64,000 bases of DNA from Methylotenera_A sp036676175 (GTDB lineage Bacteria > Pseudomonadota > Gammaproteobacteria > Burkholderiales > Methylophilaceae). The stretch lies in contig JAKFDL010000104.1 in NCBI GenBank assembly GCA_036676175.1, positions 22,645-86,644 on the forward strand, written 5' to 3'. Shown here piece after piece: positions 41,190 through 50,632 of this stretch. The position numbers were made by a program, and so were the translations under genes. Position 1 is the first letter of the stretch. Each line of letters opens with the position of its first letter. The notes under the pieces were generated by a model that was not told where the DNA came from, did not search any database, and saw only the letters and a program-made list of their open reading frames with translations.

Positions 41190-41693
41190 ATGAAAGATCA
41201 ATTATCTGCACTTATTGATGGCGAGCTTGATGTTGCAAGCGCTGAGCATGTGATTAAAGCCGCAAAAGTGGGTGGTGAACTCAGGAGCTGTTGGGCGCAC
41301 TACCATTTAATTGGCGACGCGATACGCGGAGATATTGGGCACAATGAGGCGCACACCAGCCACGATTTTAGCGCACGTGTGATGGGTGCATTAGAAAACG
41401 AGCCTATCATATTTGCACCGAATACCAATATTAATAGCAACTTGGGCACTAATATAGGTGCGGTTTCTAAGGCATCTGCCAGTAATAGTAAGCTGTGGTC
41501 AATTGCCGCTTCTGTGGCGGCAGTGATGTTTGTGGGTGTGGTGGTGCTGCAATTGAATCAAACCGAAGAGCTTGCGCCAATGGAAATTGCGCAAAGCGTA
41601 CCAACTGAATATCTACAGGCGCACCAAGCGGCTGCTCCCAATGGTGCAGCTTTTTATACTCAAACGGCTAGCCTGACCGAGCCAATGCAATAA
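41190..41693 (+). CDS. rseA: Anti-sigma-E factor RseA
   Basis: 167 aa. The N-terminal sigma-binding domain (MKDQLSALIDGELDVASAEH, with WAHYHLIGDAIRGD) is followed by one membrane helix (SIAASVAAVMFVGVVVLQL near 108-126) and a short periplasmic tail. Regulated proteolysis would free RpoE. Its TAA overlaps the rseB ATG (TAATG), giving coupling. Confidence 0.92.
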   Translation: MKDQLSALIDGELDVASAEHVIKAAKVGGELRSCWAHYHLIGDAIRGDIGHNEAHTSHDFSARVMGALENEPIIFAPNTNINSNLGTNIGAVSKASASNSKLWSIAASVAAVMFVGVVVLQLNQTEELAPMEIAQSVPTEYLQAHQAAAPNGAAFYTQTASLTEPMQ

Positions 41694-42694
41694 TGGTAAG
41701 TTCTCTCTATATGCTGCGTCTGTTTAGCTTAATTGCATTAGGCTTGCTCAGTGTACCAAGTATTGCTGCAGATGATGCTTGGTTAGCGCTGCAAAAAAGT
41801 GCCTATGCTGCACGAGAGCTCAATTATCAAGGTGTGTTTGTGTACCAAAACGGTAAGCAAACCAGCTCGGTACAAATCACCCACATGAATAATGCCGGCC
41901 GCGAAATGACCCGCAATGTAGTGCTGGATAACAGTGCACAGGCTAGCCAGCCACGCGAGGTATATAGCGAGGGCAGTGATATTGTCATCATGCATAAAAA
42001 AGATAAAAAAATGGTGATTGAAAAACGCCGTGGCCAAAACCTGTTCCCCGCCATGTTGCCCACCGATTTACGTGCCATTAAGGCCAGCTATACTGCGCAG
42101 CTTGGTGCTAAAGAATATATCGCAGGTCGCGAAGCACAGCTTATTGAGTTGGTTTCAAACGATAGCTTCCGTTATAACTACAAAATTTGGGCTGATACCG
42201 AATACGGTTTGCTGCTAAAAATGGCATTGGTAGATAGCAAAAATAAAACATTAGAACAAATTGAATTTACCCAACTGAGCACATTGAATTCCCAAGATCT
42301 AAACTGGTTTCAGCCAAAAATTGATGTGAGCAAGAGCTACGAAATGCACGACAGGACTGCGGTGAGTCATGTGGATAGCAATTGGATTATCACCACACTA
42401 CCGATTGGTTACGCTAAAGTGGATCATCGCTCGCTGGCTGTTCCTGGTAAAGCTACACCTGTAGACCAGATGATATTTTCTGACGGCATTGGCTCTGTGT
42501 CGGTATTTATAGAACCTATGACCAAAGGCATGCGTCCAAAAATGGGGCATATGGGTATCGGGTCTACCAATATTTGCGCACATGTGTTGGATGGTTACCA
42601 GATCACTGTAGTGGGAGAAGCGCCAGCCGCTACCGTGATGCAAATTGCCAAAGCAGTGAGCTTCAAAAAACAAACTGCTTCCAGCAACAAGTAG
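41693..42694 (+). CDS. rseB: Sigma-E regulatory protein RseB (MucB)
   Basis: 333 aa periplasmic protein with a signal peptide (start MVSSLYMLRLFSLIALGLL, cleaved near SIAA). The two-domain MucB/RseB fold fits: LolA-like first domain from WLALQKSAYAARELNYQGVFVYQ and a second small domain. It binds RseA and senses envelope lipoproteins or LPS. The start codon overlaps the rseA stop. Confidence 0.92.
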   Translation: MVSSLYMLRLFSLIALGLLSVPSIAADDAWLALQKSAYAARELNYQGVFVYQNGKQTSSVQITHMNNAGREMTRNVVLDNSAQASQPREVYSEGSDIVIMHKKDKKMVIEKRRGQNLFPAMLPTDLRAIKASYTAQLGAKEYIAGREAQLIELVSNDSFRYNYKIWADTEYGLLLKMALVDSKNKTLEQIEFTQLSTLNSQDLNWFQPKIDVSKSYEMHDRTAVSHVDSNWIITTLPIGYAKVDHRSLAVPGKATPVDQMIFSDGIGSVSVFIEPMTKGMRPKMGHMGIGSTNICAHVLDGYQITVVGEAPAATVMQIAKAVSFKKQTASSNK

Positions 42695-42709
42695 TAAAGT
42701 TAGCCACTT

Positions 42710-43186
42710 ATGATAGAAGAACGCGCCGTCATTCTTACGCTAGATAGCGCTTCGGGCGATAACAATTCAAACCAAATTGCTACACTGGAAATCGAACGCA
42801 AAACTGCTTGTGGTTTATGTGGTCAAACGCGCGGTTGTGGTAACTCTATTTGGGGCAAGTTATTCGCGCATCAATCTACCGCTTTTAAAGCACAAAACCG
42901 TATCAACGCAAAAGTGGGCGACAGCGTTATTGTGGGGATTAATGAAAAAGCACTGTTGAAGAGCGCGATGTTGCTGTATCTATTGCCACTTGCAACGATG
43001 TTAATTGGCGCCATATTGGCTAAACAGCTCATAGCAACTGAGCTAAGTGCCATGCTGGGGGCGGTTATTGGTTTAGGGCTTGGTTTTTTATGGGTAAAAG
43101 GCCACACCATGTCGAACAGTTATTTTAAATTGCAGCAACCAGTGATTTTAAGGTTAGCCACTGATGATGTGATAGCAAGCCTTTAA
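42710..43186 (+). CDS. rseC: RseC/MucC-family protein
   Basis: 158 aa. A Cys-rich N-terminal motif (CGLCGQTRGCG) is followed by two membrane helices (SAMLLYLLPLATMLIGAIL and a second near 108-128). RseC-type proteins aid the sigma-E circuit, and the related SoxR-reducing system uses the same domain. It is fourth in the rpoE-rseABC-mucD cluster. Confidence 0.88.
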   Translation: MIEERAVILTLDSASGDNNSNQIATLEIERKTACGLCGQTRGCGNSIWGKLFAHQSTAFKAQNRINAKVGDSVIVGINEKALLKSAMLLYLLPLATMLIGAILAKQLIATELSAMLGAVIGLGLGFLWVKGHTMSNSYFKLQQPVILRLATDDVIASL

Positions 43187-43225
43187 TTAATTTATTTTAA
43201 AGTTATTTTTAAGGAAGATGTTTAG

Positions 43226-44668
43226 ATGTTAAATTTAGGGTTAAACAAGTTAACTTTTAGTAAGTGGATAGCAGCTGTCACACTGCTCTTCGCATTAAGC
43301 AACACGAGCCAAGCGGGCGCTGTAGGGAATTTACCTGACTTTACCGAGCTGGCAGAAAAGCATGGCGCAGAGGTGGTGAATATCAGTGTCACGCAAGTAG
43401 CGCAAACAAATGGTGCGCAATTTCCGTTCCCAGGTATGGAGGACGATGAAAACCTGCAGGAGTTTTTTAAACGCTTCGGCATTCCTGGCATGCCTGGCCA
43501 AGGGCAGCCTGGGCAAGAATATAAATCGCAATCCCTCGGTTCAGGCTTTATCATCAGTGGCGACGGTTACATTCTTACCAACGCACACGTGATTAATGCG
43601 GCTGATGAAGTATTAGTGAAGTTGTCTGACAAACGTGAATTTAAGGCTAAAATTATTGGCGCCGATAAACGTACTGATGTGGCCTTGATTAAAATTGAGG
43701 CGACAAACTTACCTAAAGCGACGATAGGCGACCCGGCCGCATTAAAAGTTGGGGAATGGGTTGCTGCGATAGGCTCACCGTTTGGTTTAGAGAACACCAT
43801 GACGCAAGGCATCGTCAGCGCCAAAGGTCGTGCATTGCCACAAGAAAATTTTGTGCCGTTTATTCAAACTGATGTGGCGATTAATCCTGGTAACTCAGGT
43901 GGTCCGCTATATAACCTGCGTGGCGAGGTGGTGGGGATCAATTCACAAATCTACAGCCGCAGTGGAGGCTCTATGGGCTTATCATTTAGTATCCCAATCG
44001 ATGTGGCGATTGATATCTCTAACCAACTCAAAACCAGTGGAAAAATCACCCGTGGCTGGTTAGGTGTAGCTATCCAAGAGATAACCAAAGATTTGGCAGA
44101 ATCTTTCGGTATGAAAAACACCAATGGTGCACTCATTGCAGGTGTCGAGAAAAATAGCCCGGCCGATAAAGGCGGCTTACTTGCAGGAGACGTGATTACT
44201 AAGTTTGATGGTAAGCTCATTACCAGTTCTAGTGACTTGCCACGTGCTGTAGGCGCGGCTAAACCAGGTAAAATTGTACCTGTGGAAGTGTTGCGTAAAG
44301 GTGCTTCAAAAACGCTTAATATCGGAGTGGGTGAAATGCCAACCGAAACGGCAGAAGCTGTTATGCCAAACAAAGCGCCTGCAAAAGCAGAAGCCAATAA
44401 AATTGGTTTAACGCTGAAAGAGCTAACGCCGCAACAAAAGAAAAAGCTTAACGGAAAAAATGGCTTGCTGGTAACGGAAAGCACTGGTGTAGCAGCACAG
44501 GCAGGTATACGTCGTGGCGATGTGATTCTAGGCCTTAACAACTCTGAAAGCCAAAGCGTAGACGCCTTTAACAAGCAAATTAATGCGGTACCAGCGGGGA
44601 AAACCGTGGCGGTGCTGGTGTTGCGTGGCGAAAATACGCTGTATGTGCCAATTAAGGTTACGAAATAA
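43226..44668 (+). CDS. mucD: Periplasmic serine endoprotease DegP/MucD
   Basis: 480 aa with a signal peptide. The trypsin-like triad is visible: His in LTNAHVINAAD, Asp in RTDVALIKIE, Ser in NPGNSGGPLYN. Two PDZ domains follow (RGWLGVAIQEITKDLAESF, then GLTLKELTPQQKKKL). It degrades misfolded envelope proteins and is part of the sigma-E regulon, fitting its position. A Gly/Pro-rich linker (GIPGMPGQGQPGQE) precedes the catalytic core. Confidence 0.94.
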   Translation: MLNLGLNKLTFSKWIAAVTLLFALSNTSQAGAVGNLPDFTELAEKHGAEVVNISVTQVAQTNGAQFPFPGMEDDENLQEFFKRFGIPGMPGQGQPGQEYKSQSLGSGFIISGDGYILTNAHVINAADEVLVKLSDKREFKAKIIGADKRTDVALIKIEATNLPKATIGDPAALKVGEWVAAIGSPFGLENTMTQGIVSAKGRALPQENFVPFIQTDVAINPGNSGGPLYNLRGEVVGINSQIYSRSGGSMGLSFSIPIDVAIDISNQLKTSGKITRGWLGVAIQEITKDLAESFGMKNTNGALIAGVEKNSPADKGGLLAGDVITKFDGKLITSSSDLPRAVGAAKPGKIVPVEVLRKGASKTLNIGVGEMPTETAEAVMPNKAPAKAEANKIGLTLKELTPQQKKKLNGKNGLLVTESTGVAAQAGIRRGDVILGLNNSESQSVDAFNKQINAVPAGKTVAVLVLRGENTLYVPIKVTK

Positions 44669-44712
44669 TTAGATGAAAATAATGCAATTGTTGTAAAATG
44701 CATGCAATGTTA

Positions 44713-44741
44713 GAAAGGCGCTGAATGCGCCTTTCTTGTTT
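44713..44741 (+). terminator. Terminator hairpin after mucD
   Basis: GAAAGGCGC (44713-44721) pairs with GCGCCTTTC (44727-44735), a perfect 9-bp stem followed by TTGTTT. It covers an in-frame upstream TTG of lepA, so that is not the start. Confidence 0.8.
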
Positions 44742-44771
44742 GTAAAACCTAAAGACACCATAAAAACACTC

Positions 44772-46565
44772 GTGAAAAACATCCGTAATTTTTCTATCAT
44801 CGCGCACATCGACCATGGTAAATCGACATTAGCTGACCGCATTATTCATTTATGCGGTGGGCTGGAAGATCGTGAAATGGAAGCGCAAGTGCTTGATAGC
44901 ATGGATATCGAGCGTGAGCGTGGCATTACCATTAAGGCACAAACTGCGGCATTGCAATACAAGGCAGATGATGGTCAAATTTACAATTTAAACTTAATTG
45001 ATACCCCTGGCCATGTGGATTTTAGTTATGAGGTATCGCGTAGCTTGTCTGCTTGCGAAGGCGCCCTATTGGTGGTGGATGCGAGCCAAGGTGTAGAAGC
45101 GCAAAGTGTCGCCAATTGCTATACGGCGCTGGATTTGGGTGTAGAAGTAACGGCAGTGTTGAACAAAATTGATTTGCCCTCGGCCGACCCTGAACGTGTC
45201 AAACAAGAGATCGAAGACGTCATAGGGGTAGATGCATCTGATGCAGTGCTGTGCTCTGCTAAGACTGGTTTGGGTGTGCGTGATGTGCTGGAAGCGGTGA
45301 TTAAAAAAGTACCACCGCCTAAAGGCAATGTAGATGCGCCTCTCAAGGCATTGGTGATTGATGCTTGGTTTGATAACTATGTCGGCGTAGTGATGTTGGT
45401 GCGGGTGATTGACGGTGTGCTCAAGCCCAAGGAAAAAATTCGCTTAATGGCAACTGGCGCGCAACATTTGTGCGAACAAGTTGGTGTTTTTACGCCAAAA
45501 TCATTACAAAAAGCGGCACTGTCTGCAGGTGAGGTGGGCTTTGTTATTGCAGGGATTAAATCATTAGAAGACGCCAAAGTGGGCGACACTGTAACTCACA
45601 CTGACCGTCAAGCCGCTGAGCCATTGGCAGGTTTTAAAGAGGTGAAACCGCAAGTGTTTGCAGGGCTTTATCCAGTAGAGTCGAATCAATTTGAGGCACT
45701 CAGAACAGCTTTAGAAAAGTTAAGTTTGAATGATGCCTCACTTTTATTTGAACCAGAAAATTCAACAGCACTGGGCTTTGGTTTTAGATGCGGCTTTTTA
45801 GGCTTACTGCACATGGAAATTGTGCAAGAGCGCTTAGAGCGCGAGTACGACATGGATTTGATTACCACCGCGCCAACCGTAGTGTATGAGTTGATGCTAA
45901 AAGATGGCACAGTACAACAAATTGAGAATCCTTCACGTTTACCAGATATGTCGCGTATTGAAGAAATTCGTGAGCCAGTGATTAATGTGAATTTGTTGAT
46001 GCCACAAGATTACGTAGGCCCAGTGATGACACTTTGTAACGGCAAACGCGGCGTGCAGAAAAATATGCAATATATGGGCAGGCAAGTGATGTTGAGCTAC
46101 GAAATGCCGCTGAATGAAGTTGTTTTAGATTTTTTTGATAAATTAAAATCGGTATCGCGCGGCTATGCCTCAATGGATTACGAGTTTTTAGAGTTCCGTG
46201 CAGCAGATCTGGTTAAGCTAGATATTATGGTGAATGGCGAACGTGTGGACGCGCTGAGCTTGATTGTACATCGCGCCAATAGCCGATACCGAGGTGGTCA
46301 GGTGGCAGAAAAAATGCGTGAATTGATTCCGCGTCAAATGTTTGACGTAGCGATTCAAGCCAGCATTGGCGCCAACATCATTGCTCGCGAAACCGTAAAA
46401 GCTATGCGTAAAAACGTCATTGCCAAATGTTATGGTGGCGATGTGTCGCGTAAGCGCAAGTTGTTAGATAAGCAAAAAGAAGGTAAAAAACGCATGAAGC
46501 AAGTGGGTAATGTGGAAATTCCACAAGAGGCGTTTTTAGCAATCCTTAGAGTTGAAGATAAATAA
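44772..46565 (+). CDS. lepA: Elongation factor 4 (back-translocase LepA)
   Basis: 597 aa from GTG 44772 (VKNIRNFSIIAHIDHGKST), the standard N-terminus; an in-frame TTG at 44736 lies in the terminator. The GTPase motifs are AHIDHGKST, DTPGHVDF and NKIDLP. The LepA C-terminal domain ends in ...GNVEIPQEAFLAILRVEDK. It binds stalled ribosomes and promotes back-translocation. lepB follows. Confidence 0.96.
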   Translation: MKNIRNFSIIAHIDHGKSTLADRIIHLCGGLEDREMEAQVLDSMDIERERGITIKAQTAALQYKADDGQIYNLNLIDTPGHVDFSYEVSRSLSACEGALLVVDASQGVEAQSVANCYTALDLGVEVTAVLNKIDLPSADPERVKQEIEDVIGVDASDAVLCSAKTGLGVRDVLEAVIKKVPPPKGNVDAPLKALVIDAWFDNYVGVVMLVRVIDGVLKPKEKIRLMATGAQHLCEQVGVFTPKSLQKAALSAGEVGFVIAGIKSLEDAKVGDTVTHTDRQAAEPLAGFKEVKPQVFAGLYPVESNQFEALRTALEKLSLNDASLLFEPENSTALGFGFRCGFLGLLHMEIVQERLEREYDMDLITTAPTVVYELMLKDGTVQQIENPSRLPDMSRIEEIREPVINVNLLMPQDYVGPVMTLCNGKRGVQKNMQYMGRQVMLSYEMPLNEVVLDFFDKLKSVSRGYASMDYEFLEFRAADLVKLDIMVNGERVDALSLIVHRANSRYRGGQVAEKMRELIPRQMFDVAIQASIGANIIARETVKAMRKNVIAKCYGGDVSRKRKLLDKQKEGKKRMKQVGNVEIPQEAFLAILRVEDK

Positions 46566-46591
46566 ACGTAGAACACAAATAAAGGTTAAGT

Positions 46592-47371
46592 ATGTATTTT
46601 GCATTATTTATGGTGGTAATACTGGCAGTGACCGGCTTAATATGGCTACTGGATATTTTGGTTTTACGCAAAAACCGCTTGGTTGGCGTGGATGAGCCTT
46701 GGTATGTGGAATATGCCAAAAGTTTTTTCCCTGTGATTTTATTGGTGTTTGTACTGCGCTCGTTTCTGGTAGAGCCATTTAAAATCCCGTCAGGTTCGAT
46801 GATGCCCACCTTACTGGCCGGTGATTATATCTTGGTGAATAAGTTTACTTATGGCTTGCGTGTACCCATTTTAAATTATACGTTTATTGAAATGAATAAA
46901 CCAAAACAAGGTGATGTCATCGTATTTCACTATCCCCCAAATCCAAAAATTGATTATATTAAACGCGTGATAGGTGTGCCGGGCGACAAAATTCAATATC
47001 AAGACAAGCAGTTGATTATCAATGGTAAAAAGCTGGATGTGACGTTCGAAAATGATTACGAATACGCCATGCAAGGTGCTAATATTATTAGTGCACGTAA
47101 ATCTAAAGAGCAGCTAGGAGATGTGCCGCATGATATTTTGGTGCATGATATTCCAAATCAATACAATCCCGACATGCCTGGTGCTAAACTACAGGATGGC
47201 GAAACGATTACCGTGCCAGAGGGCAGCTATTTCGCCATGGGTGACAACCGCGATAACAGTGCCGATAGTCGCGTGTGGGGCTTTGTGCCTGAAAAGAATT
47301 TAGTCGGTAAAGCGTTTTATATTTGGATGAATTTTGACCAATTTAACCGTATTGGCAATGCGATAAAATAA
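46592..47371 (+). CDS. lepB: Signal peptidase I
   Basis: 259 aa with two N-terminal membrane helices. The catalytic Ser is in PSGSMMPTLLAGDYILVNKF and the Lys in DYIKRVIGVPGDK; GDNRDNSADSRVWGFVPE is the conserved box E. It cleaves Sec and Tat signal peptides on the outer face. Conserved order lepA-lepB-rnc-era. Confidence 0.95.
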   Translation: MYFALFMVVILAVTGLIWLLDILVLRKNRLVGVDEPWYVEYAKSFFPVILLVFVLRSFLVEPFKIPSGSMMPTLLAGDYILVNKFTYGLRVPILNYTFIEMNKPKQGDVIVFHYPPNPKIDYIKRVIGVPGDKIQYQDKQLIINGKKLDVTFENDYEYAMQGANIISARKSKEQLGDVPHDILVHDIPNQYNPDMPGAKLQDGETITVPEGSYFAMGDNRDNSADSRVWGFVPEKNLVGKAFYIWMNFDQFNRIGNAIK

Positions 47372-47383
47372 AGGGATTAGAAA

Positions 47384-47737
47384 ATGCAAAATGCGTTACA
47401 ACATAAACAAACAGGGATGAGTTTTTTAGGCTTGATCATCGTGATTGGGGTGGTTATCTGTTTTGCTGTGGTGGGGATGAAAGTGTTGCCTGCTTATATC
47501 GAATTTATGAATGTAAAAAACGCCATTAAAAAAGCGGCTAGCTCTGTAGATACAAGCGATAAGAAAGCGGTTGTTGAGGCGTTTGGAAAATCTGCTGCTG
47601 TGGATAATATTACAGTGGTTACTGGTAAAGATTTGGTAGTCAATGGCGGCGTGATTTCAGTAGATTATCAAGTGACGATCCCCCTTGTTGCAAATGCCAG
47701 CATGCTACTTGATTTTAGTGCAACCTCCGCTAAATAA
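47384..47737 (+). CDS. DUF4845-family single-pass membrane protein
   Basis: 117 aa. One N-terminal helix (GMSFLGLIIVIGVVICFAVVGMKVLPAYIE) resembles a pilin-like N-terminus, followed by a small soluble domain. DUF4845 members sit between lepB and rnc in many beta- and gammaproteobacteria; function unknown. Confidence 0.85.
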   Translation: MQNALQHKQTGMSFLGLIIVIGVVICFAVVGMKVLPAYIEFMNVKNAIKKAASSVDTSDKKAVVEAFGKSAAVDNITVVTGKDLVVNGGVISVDYQVTIPLVANASMLLDFSATSAK

Positions 47738-47761
47738 GACCTCTAAAAAAGTCTCAACAAT

Positions 47762-48451
47762 ATGTCACTCGATAGCCTGATAAATAAGGGGTTAGGCTAT
47801 CAATTCAAAACCCCTGCCTTGCTATTACAAGCACTTACCCATCGTAGTTTTTCCGCTAATAATAATGAGCGCCTGGAGTTTTTGGGCGACAGTGTACTCA
47901 ATTTCATTATTGCGCATCAGCTCTATTTGCGCTTTGCTAAATTGCCAGAAGGTGATTTAAGTCGCTTGCGCGCCCAGCTGGTCAAAGAATCTAGCTTGGC
48001 AGAAATTGCATTTAGTTTAAACCTTGGTGATGAATTAAAGTTAGGAGAGGGCGAGCTAAAAAGTGCTGGTTGGCGCAGGCCGTCCATACTTGCGGATGCC
48101 ATAGAGGCTATTATTGGCGCGGTTTACATTGACGGTGGTTTTTCTGAAGCCGAAGCGATCGTGCTAAAACTTTACACTGAAAAGCTGGCCAATATTGACC
48201 CTAAAATGATTGATAAAGACGCAAAATCGCAACTGCAAGAATATCTGCAAGGCAAAAAAATAGAGCTGCCCGATTACCACGTGCTCGCCATCGATGGTGA
48301 AGCGCATGCGCAAACATTTAGAATGCAATGCGTGATTAATAAGCTTAATATTACCAGTGTGGGCGAAGGCAGCAGCCGGCGTATCGCCGAGCAGCAGGCA
48401 GCACAATTAGCCATGAATCAAATTTTAGAAAGTAAGAAAACTGTCAAATGA
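47762..48451 (+). CDS. rnc: Ribonuclease III
   Basis: 229 aa. The catalytic signature NNERLEFLGDSVL is near residue 35; the second acid site is AIEAIIGAVYIDGG; the dsRNA-binding domain is C-terminal (DAKSQLQEYLQGKK ... GEGSSRRIAEQQAAQLAM). It cuts double-stranded RNA and rRNA precursors. The stop overlaps the era ATG by 4 bases. Confidence 0.96.
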   Translation: MSLDSLINKGLGYQFKTPALLLQALTHRSFSANNNERLEFLGDSVLNFIIAHQLYLRFAKLPEGDLSRLRAQLVKESSLAEIAFSLNLGDELKLGEGELKSAGWRRPSILADAIEAIIGAVYIDGGFSEAEAIVLKLYTEKLANIDPKMIDKDAKSQLQEYLQGKKIELPDYHVLAIDGEAHAQTFRMQCVINKLNITSVGEGSSRRIAEQQAAQLAMNQILESKKTVK

Positions 48452-49347
48452 AGCAAGAGCTTAAATCAGGTACTTTTAGATGTGGAACGGTGGCGATTGT
48501 TGGCCGCCCAAACGTTGGTAAATCGACCTTACTGAATCATATTTTGGGGTTAAAGCTCGCGATTACTTCGCGTAAGGCGCAAACCACGCGCCATCGCTTG
48601 TTGGGCATCCACACAACTGAGGATACCCAGTTTGTGTTTGTGGATACGCCTGGGTTTCAGCAAAAACACCTCAACGCATTAAATAAGACACTGAATAAGA
48701 CGGTGACGACGGTGCTCACGGAGGTGGACGTCGTGCTATTTGTGATTGAGCCAATGAAGCTGGGCGAGGCCGATAAAAAAGTATTGGAATTACTGCCTAA
48801 AGATAAGCCTGTCATATTAGTTGTGAATAAAGCGGATTTAATGGGCGATAAAAATAATTTGTTGCCTCTGATACAAGATTTCGATTTGCTGCACCCGTTT
48901 GTCGGCATTATTCCTGTTAGTGCAAAAAAATCACTACATTTAGATGAGTTGCTGGAAACAACGAGGCGCTACCTGCCAGAGCAAGAAGCCATGTATGGAG
49001 AAGACGAACTGACTGATAAAACGGAACGCTTTTTAGCGGCAGAGTTGATTCGTGAAAAGATCTTCCGCCTGCTGGGCGATGAAGTGCCTTATTCGGTGAC
49101 AGTGGAGATCGAAAAATTTGAAACAGTTAAAAATTTAAAACGCATTTTTGCTGCGATTATTGTCGATAAAGACAGTCAAAAACCGATGTTGATTGGCAAA
49201 AATGGTGAGAAAATGAAACAGATTTCTACCGAAGCACGCCAAGACATGGAAAAACTTTTCGACTGCAAAGTGTACTTAGAAACTTGGGTAAAGGTAAAAG
49301 GTGGCTGGGCCGATGACGAGAGGGCGCTTAAAAGTCTAGGTTATTAA
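48448..49347 (+). CDS. era: Ribosome-assembly GTPase Era
   Basis: 299 aa. GTPase motifs: G1 GRPNVGKST, G3 DTPGF, G4 NKAD. The C-terminal KH domain has VDKDSQKPMLIGKNGEKMKQI, binding the 3' end of 16S rRNA. Its start overlaps rnc. A further gene is inserted between it and recO. Confidence 0.96.
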   Translation: MKQELKSGTFRCGTVAIVGRPNVGKSTLLNHILGLKLAITSRKAQTTRHRLLGIHTTEDTQFVFVDTPGFQQKHLNALNKTLNKTVTTVLTEVDVVLFVIEPMKLGEADKKVLELLPKDKPVILVVNKADLMGDKNNLLPLIQDFDLLHPFVGIIPVSAKKSLHLDELLETTRRYLPEQEAMYGEDELTDKTERFLAAELIREKIFRLLGDEVPYSVTVEIEKFETVKNLKRIFAAIIVDKDSQKPMLIGKNGEKMKQISTEARQDMEKLFDCKVYLETWVKVKGGWADDERALKSLGY

Positions 49348-49411
49348 ATTGTTTGCATCGACTAGTCTTCACTAACCAACCCGGAAAACAGCCAATCTTA
49401 AGGAGTCTACA

Positions 49412-49879
49412 ATGCAAAATAACGTATTTAACATTCCGATTTATGGCAAACCCATCACGCTGGATGACCAGGGCGTTTATTACGCCAACAACAAAAAAAC
49501 GGGTGCTATTAATAACGTTTTTCAGCTCGCCTACGAAGACGATAACTGGTATTTATATCAATTAAAAAACACCAGTAAACACGGCGAAATGGGTTGGGTG
49601 ATTTTAGCGGACAATGGTGATTACCCGTTAAAAAGCTTAAGCAGCGAAGAAATTAAACAGCACTTTGATAAGCCCGAATACGCTGAGCCTAAAGGTGCAT
49701 GGCAGCTAATGCGAAACTCGCGCTATGGCTTTGGCAAGTTTACCCCGGTACATACCGATGATGAAATTAAATATGCGATGATTTTATTTTCTGCAGATGA
49801 CCCCACAAAAATGCTCGTTCCACTTTTGATTCAAAAAGCTGAAGATGAAGTGCTTAAAAGCCTAGCTGAGCCAGATTAA
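49412..49879 (+). CDS. Hypothetical protein inserted between era and recO
   Basis: 155 aa, soluble, not recognised. A strong ribosome site (AAGGAG) precedes ATG. It is rich in aromatic and acidic residues (VFQLAYEDDNWYLYQLKN) with no signal, membrane segment or known motif. recO starts 2 bases after its stop, so it is read in the operon. Most close relatives have era followed directly by recO. Confidence 0.7.
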   Translation: MQNNVFNIPIYGKPITLDDQGVYYANNKKTGAINNVFQLAYEDDNWYLYQLKNTSKHGEMGWVILADNGDYPLKSLSSEEIKQHFDKPEYAEPKGAWQLMRNSRYGFGKFTPVHTDDEIKYAMILFSADDPTKMLVPLLIQKAEDEVLKSLAEPD

Positions 49880-49881
49880 GC

Positions 49882-50622
49882 ATGGGGGCTACATCCAATG
49901 CGCTTCGGCAAGATGCGTTTAAGCAAACGGCGCAGCCCGTGTATGTGTTGCATACCTACCCATTTAAGGAAACCAGCTTAGTAGTCGAGCTATTCAGCCA
50001 GCAATTCGGCCGCGTGGCAGCAGTCGCCAAAGGCGCGCGTAGGCCGCATTCTGCCATGCGCGGGCTGTTGCAATCGTTTCAAATGCTCTCAGGCGCTTGG
50101 TCTGGCAAAAACGAGCTTAAAACCTTGCACAGCCTAGATTGGAGTGCCGGCCTCACCTTATTAAAAGGCGAAGCCTTGATGTGTGGCTTTTACATGAACG
50201 AGTTGCTACTCAGGCTTTTGCCAAGAGAGGACGCGCATGAGACCTTATTTGCCTATTACGCAGCCGCCTTGCAGACCTTAACAGGTGAGGCAGATTTAGC
50301 AACTACGCTACGCCGATTTGAGCTGAAATTACTGCAGGAACTGGGTTATGCCGTGCCCTTGTTGCAAGATGAAAATAACACCACAATAGAGGCCGATAGA
50401 ACCTATCGCTATGAGGCGGAATATGGGGCTTGTGAGCTTGCCGTTACCAAAATTGGCGTACAATGTCGTGGTAAAACGCTGTTAGACATGGCGCGCGACG
50501 ATTACAGCGATGCGCAAACGCAAAGCCAAAGTAAGCAATTGATGCGGTATTTGTTGGCCCATTATTTAGGCGACAAGCCGCTTTACACAAGACAGCTTTT
50601 AATAGACTTACAAACGATTTAG
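49882..50622 (+). CDS. recO: DNA repair protein RecO
   Basis: 246 aa. The N-terminal OB-fold (VYVLHTYPFKETSLVVELFSQQFGRVAAVAKGARRPHS) and helical C-terminus are those of RecO, which loads RecA with RecR. It lacks the four zinc Cys of some family members. It is in the usual era-recO-pdxJ order. Confidence 0.93.
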   Translation: MGATSNALRQDAFKQTAQPVYVLHTYPFKETSLVVELFSQQFGRVAAVAKGARRPHSAMRGLLQSFQMLSGAWSGKNELKTLHSLDWSAGLTLLKGEALMCGFYMNELLLRLLPREDAHETLFAYYAAALQTLTGEADLATTLRRFELKLLQELGYAVPLLQDENNTTIEADRTYRYEAEYGACELAVTKIGVQCRGKTLLDMARDDYSDAQTQSQSKQLMRYLLAHYLGDKPLYTRQLLIDLQTI

Positions 50623-50632
50623 AAAATGAATA

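Noticed and set aside
43951..44703. 250-codon open frame antisense to mucD
   Set aside because: Shadow of the conserved protease gene, extending across its terminator-side spacer; no supporting features.
44736..44771. TTG start for lepA, 12 codons upstream
   Set aside because: The TTG lies at the end of the mucD terminator hairpin; the family start fits GTG 44772.
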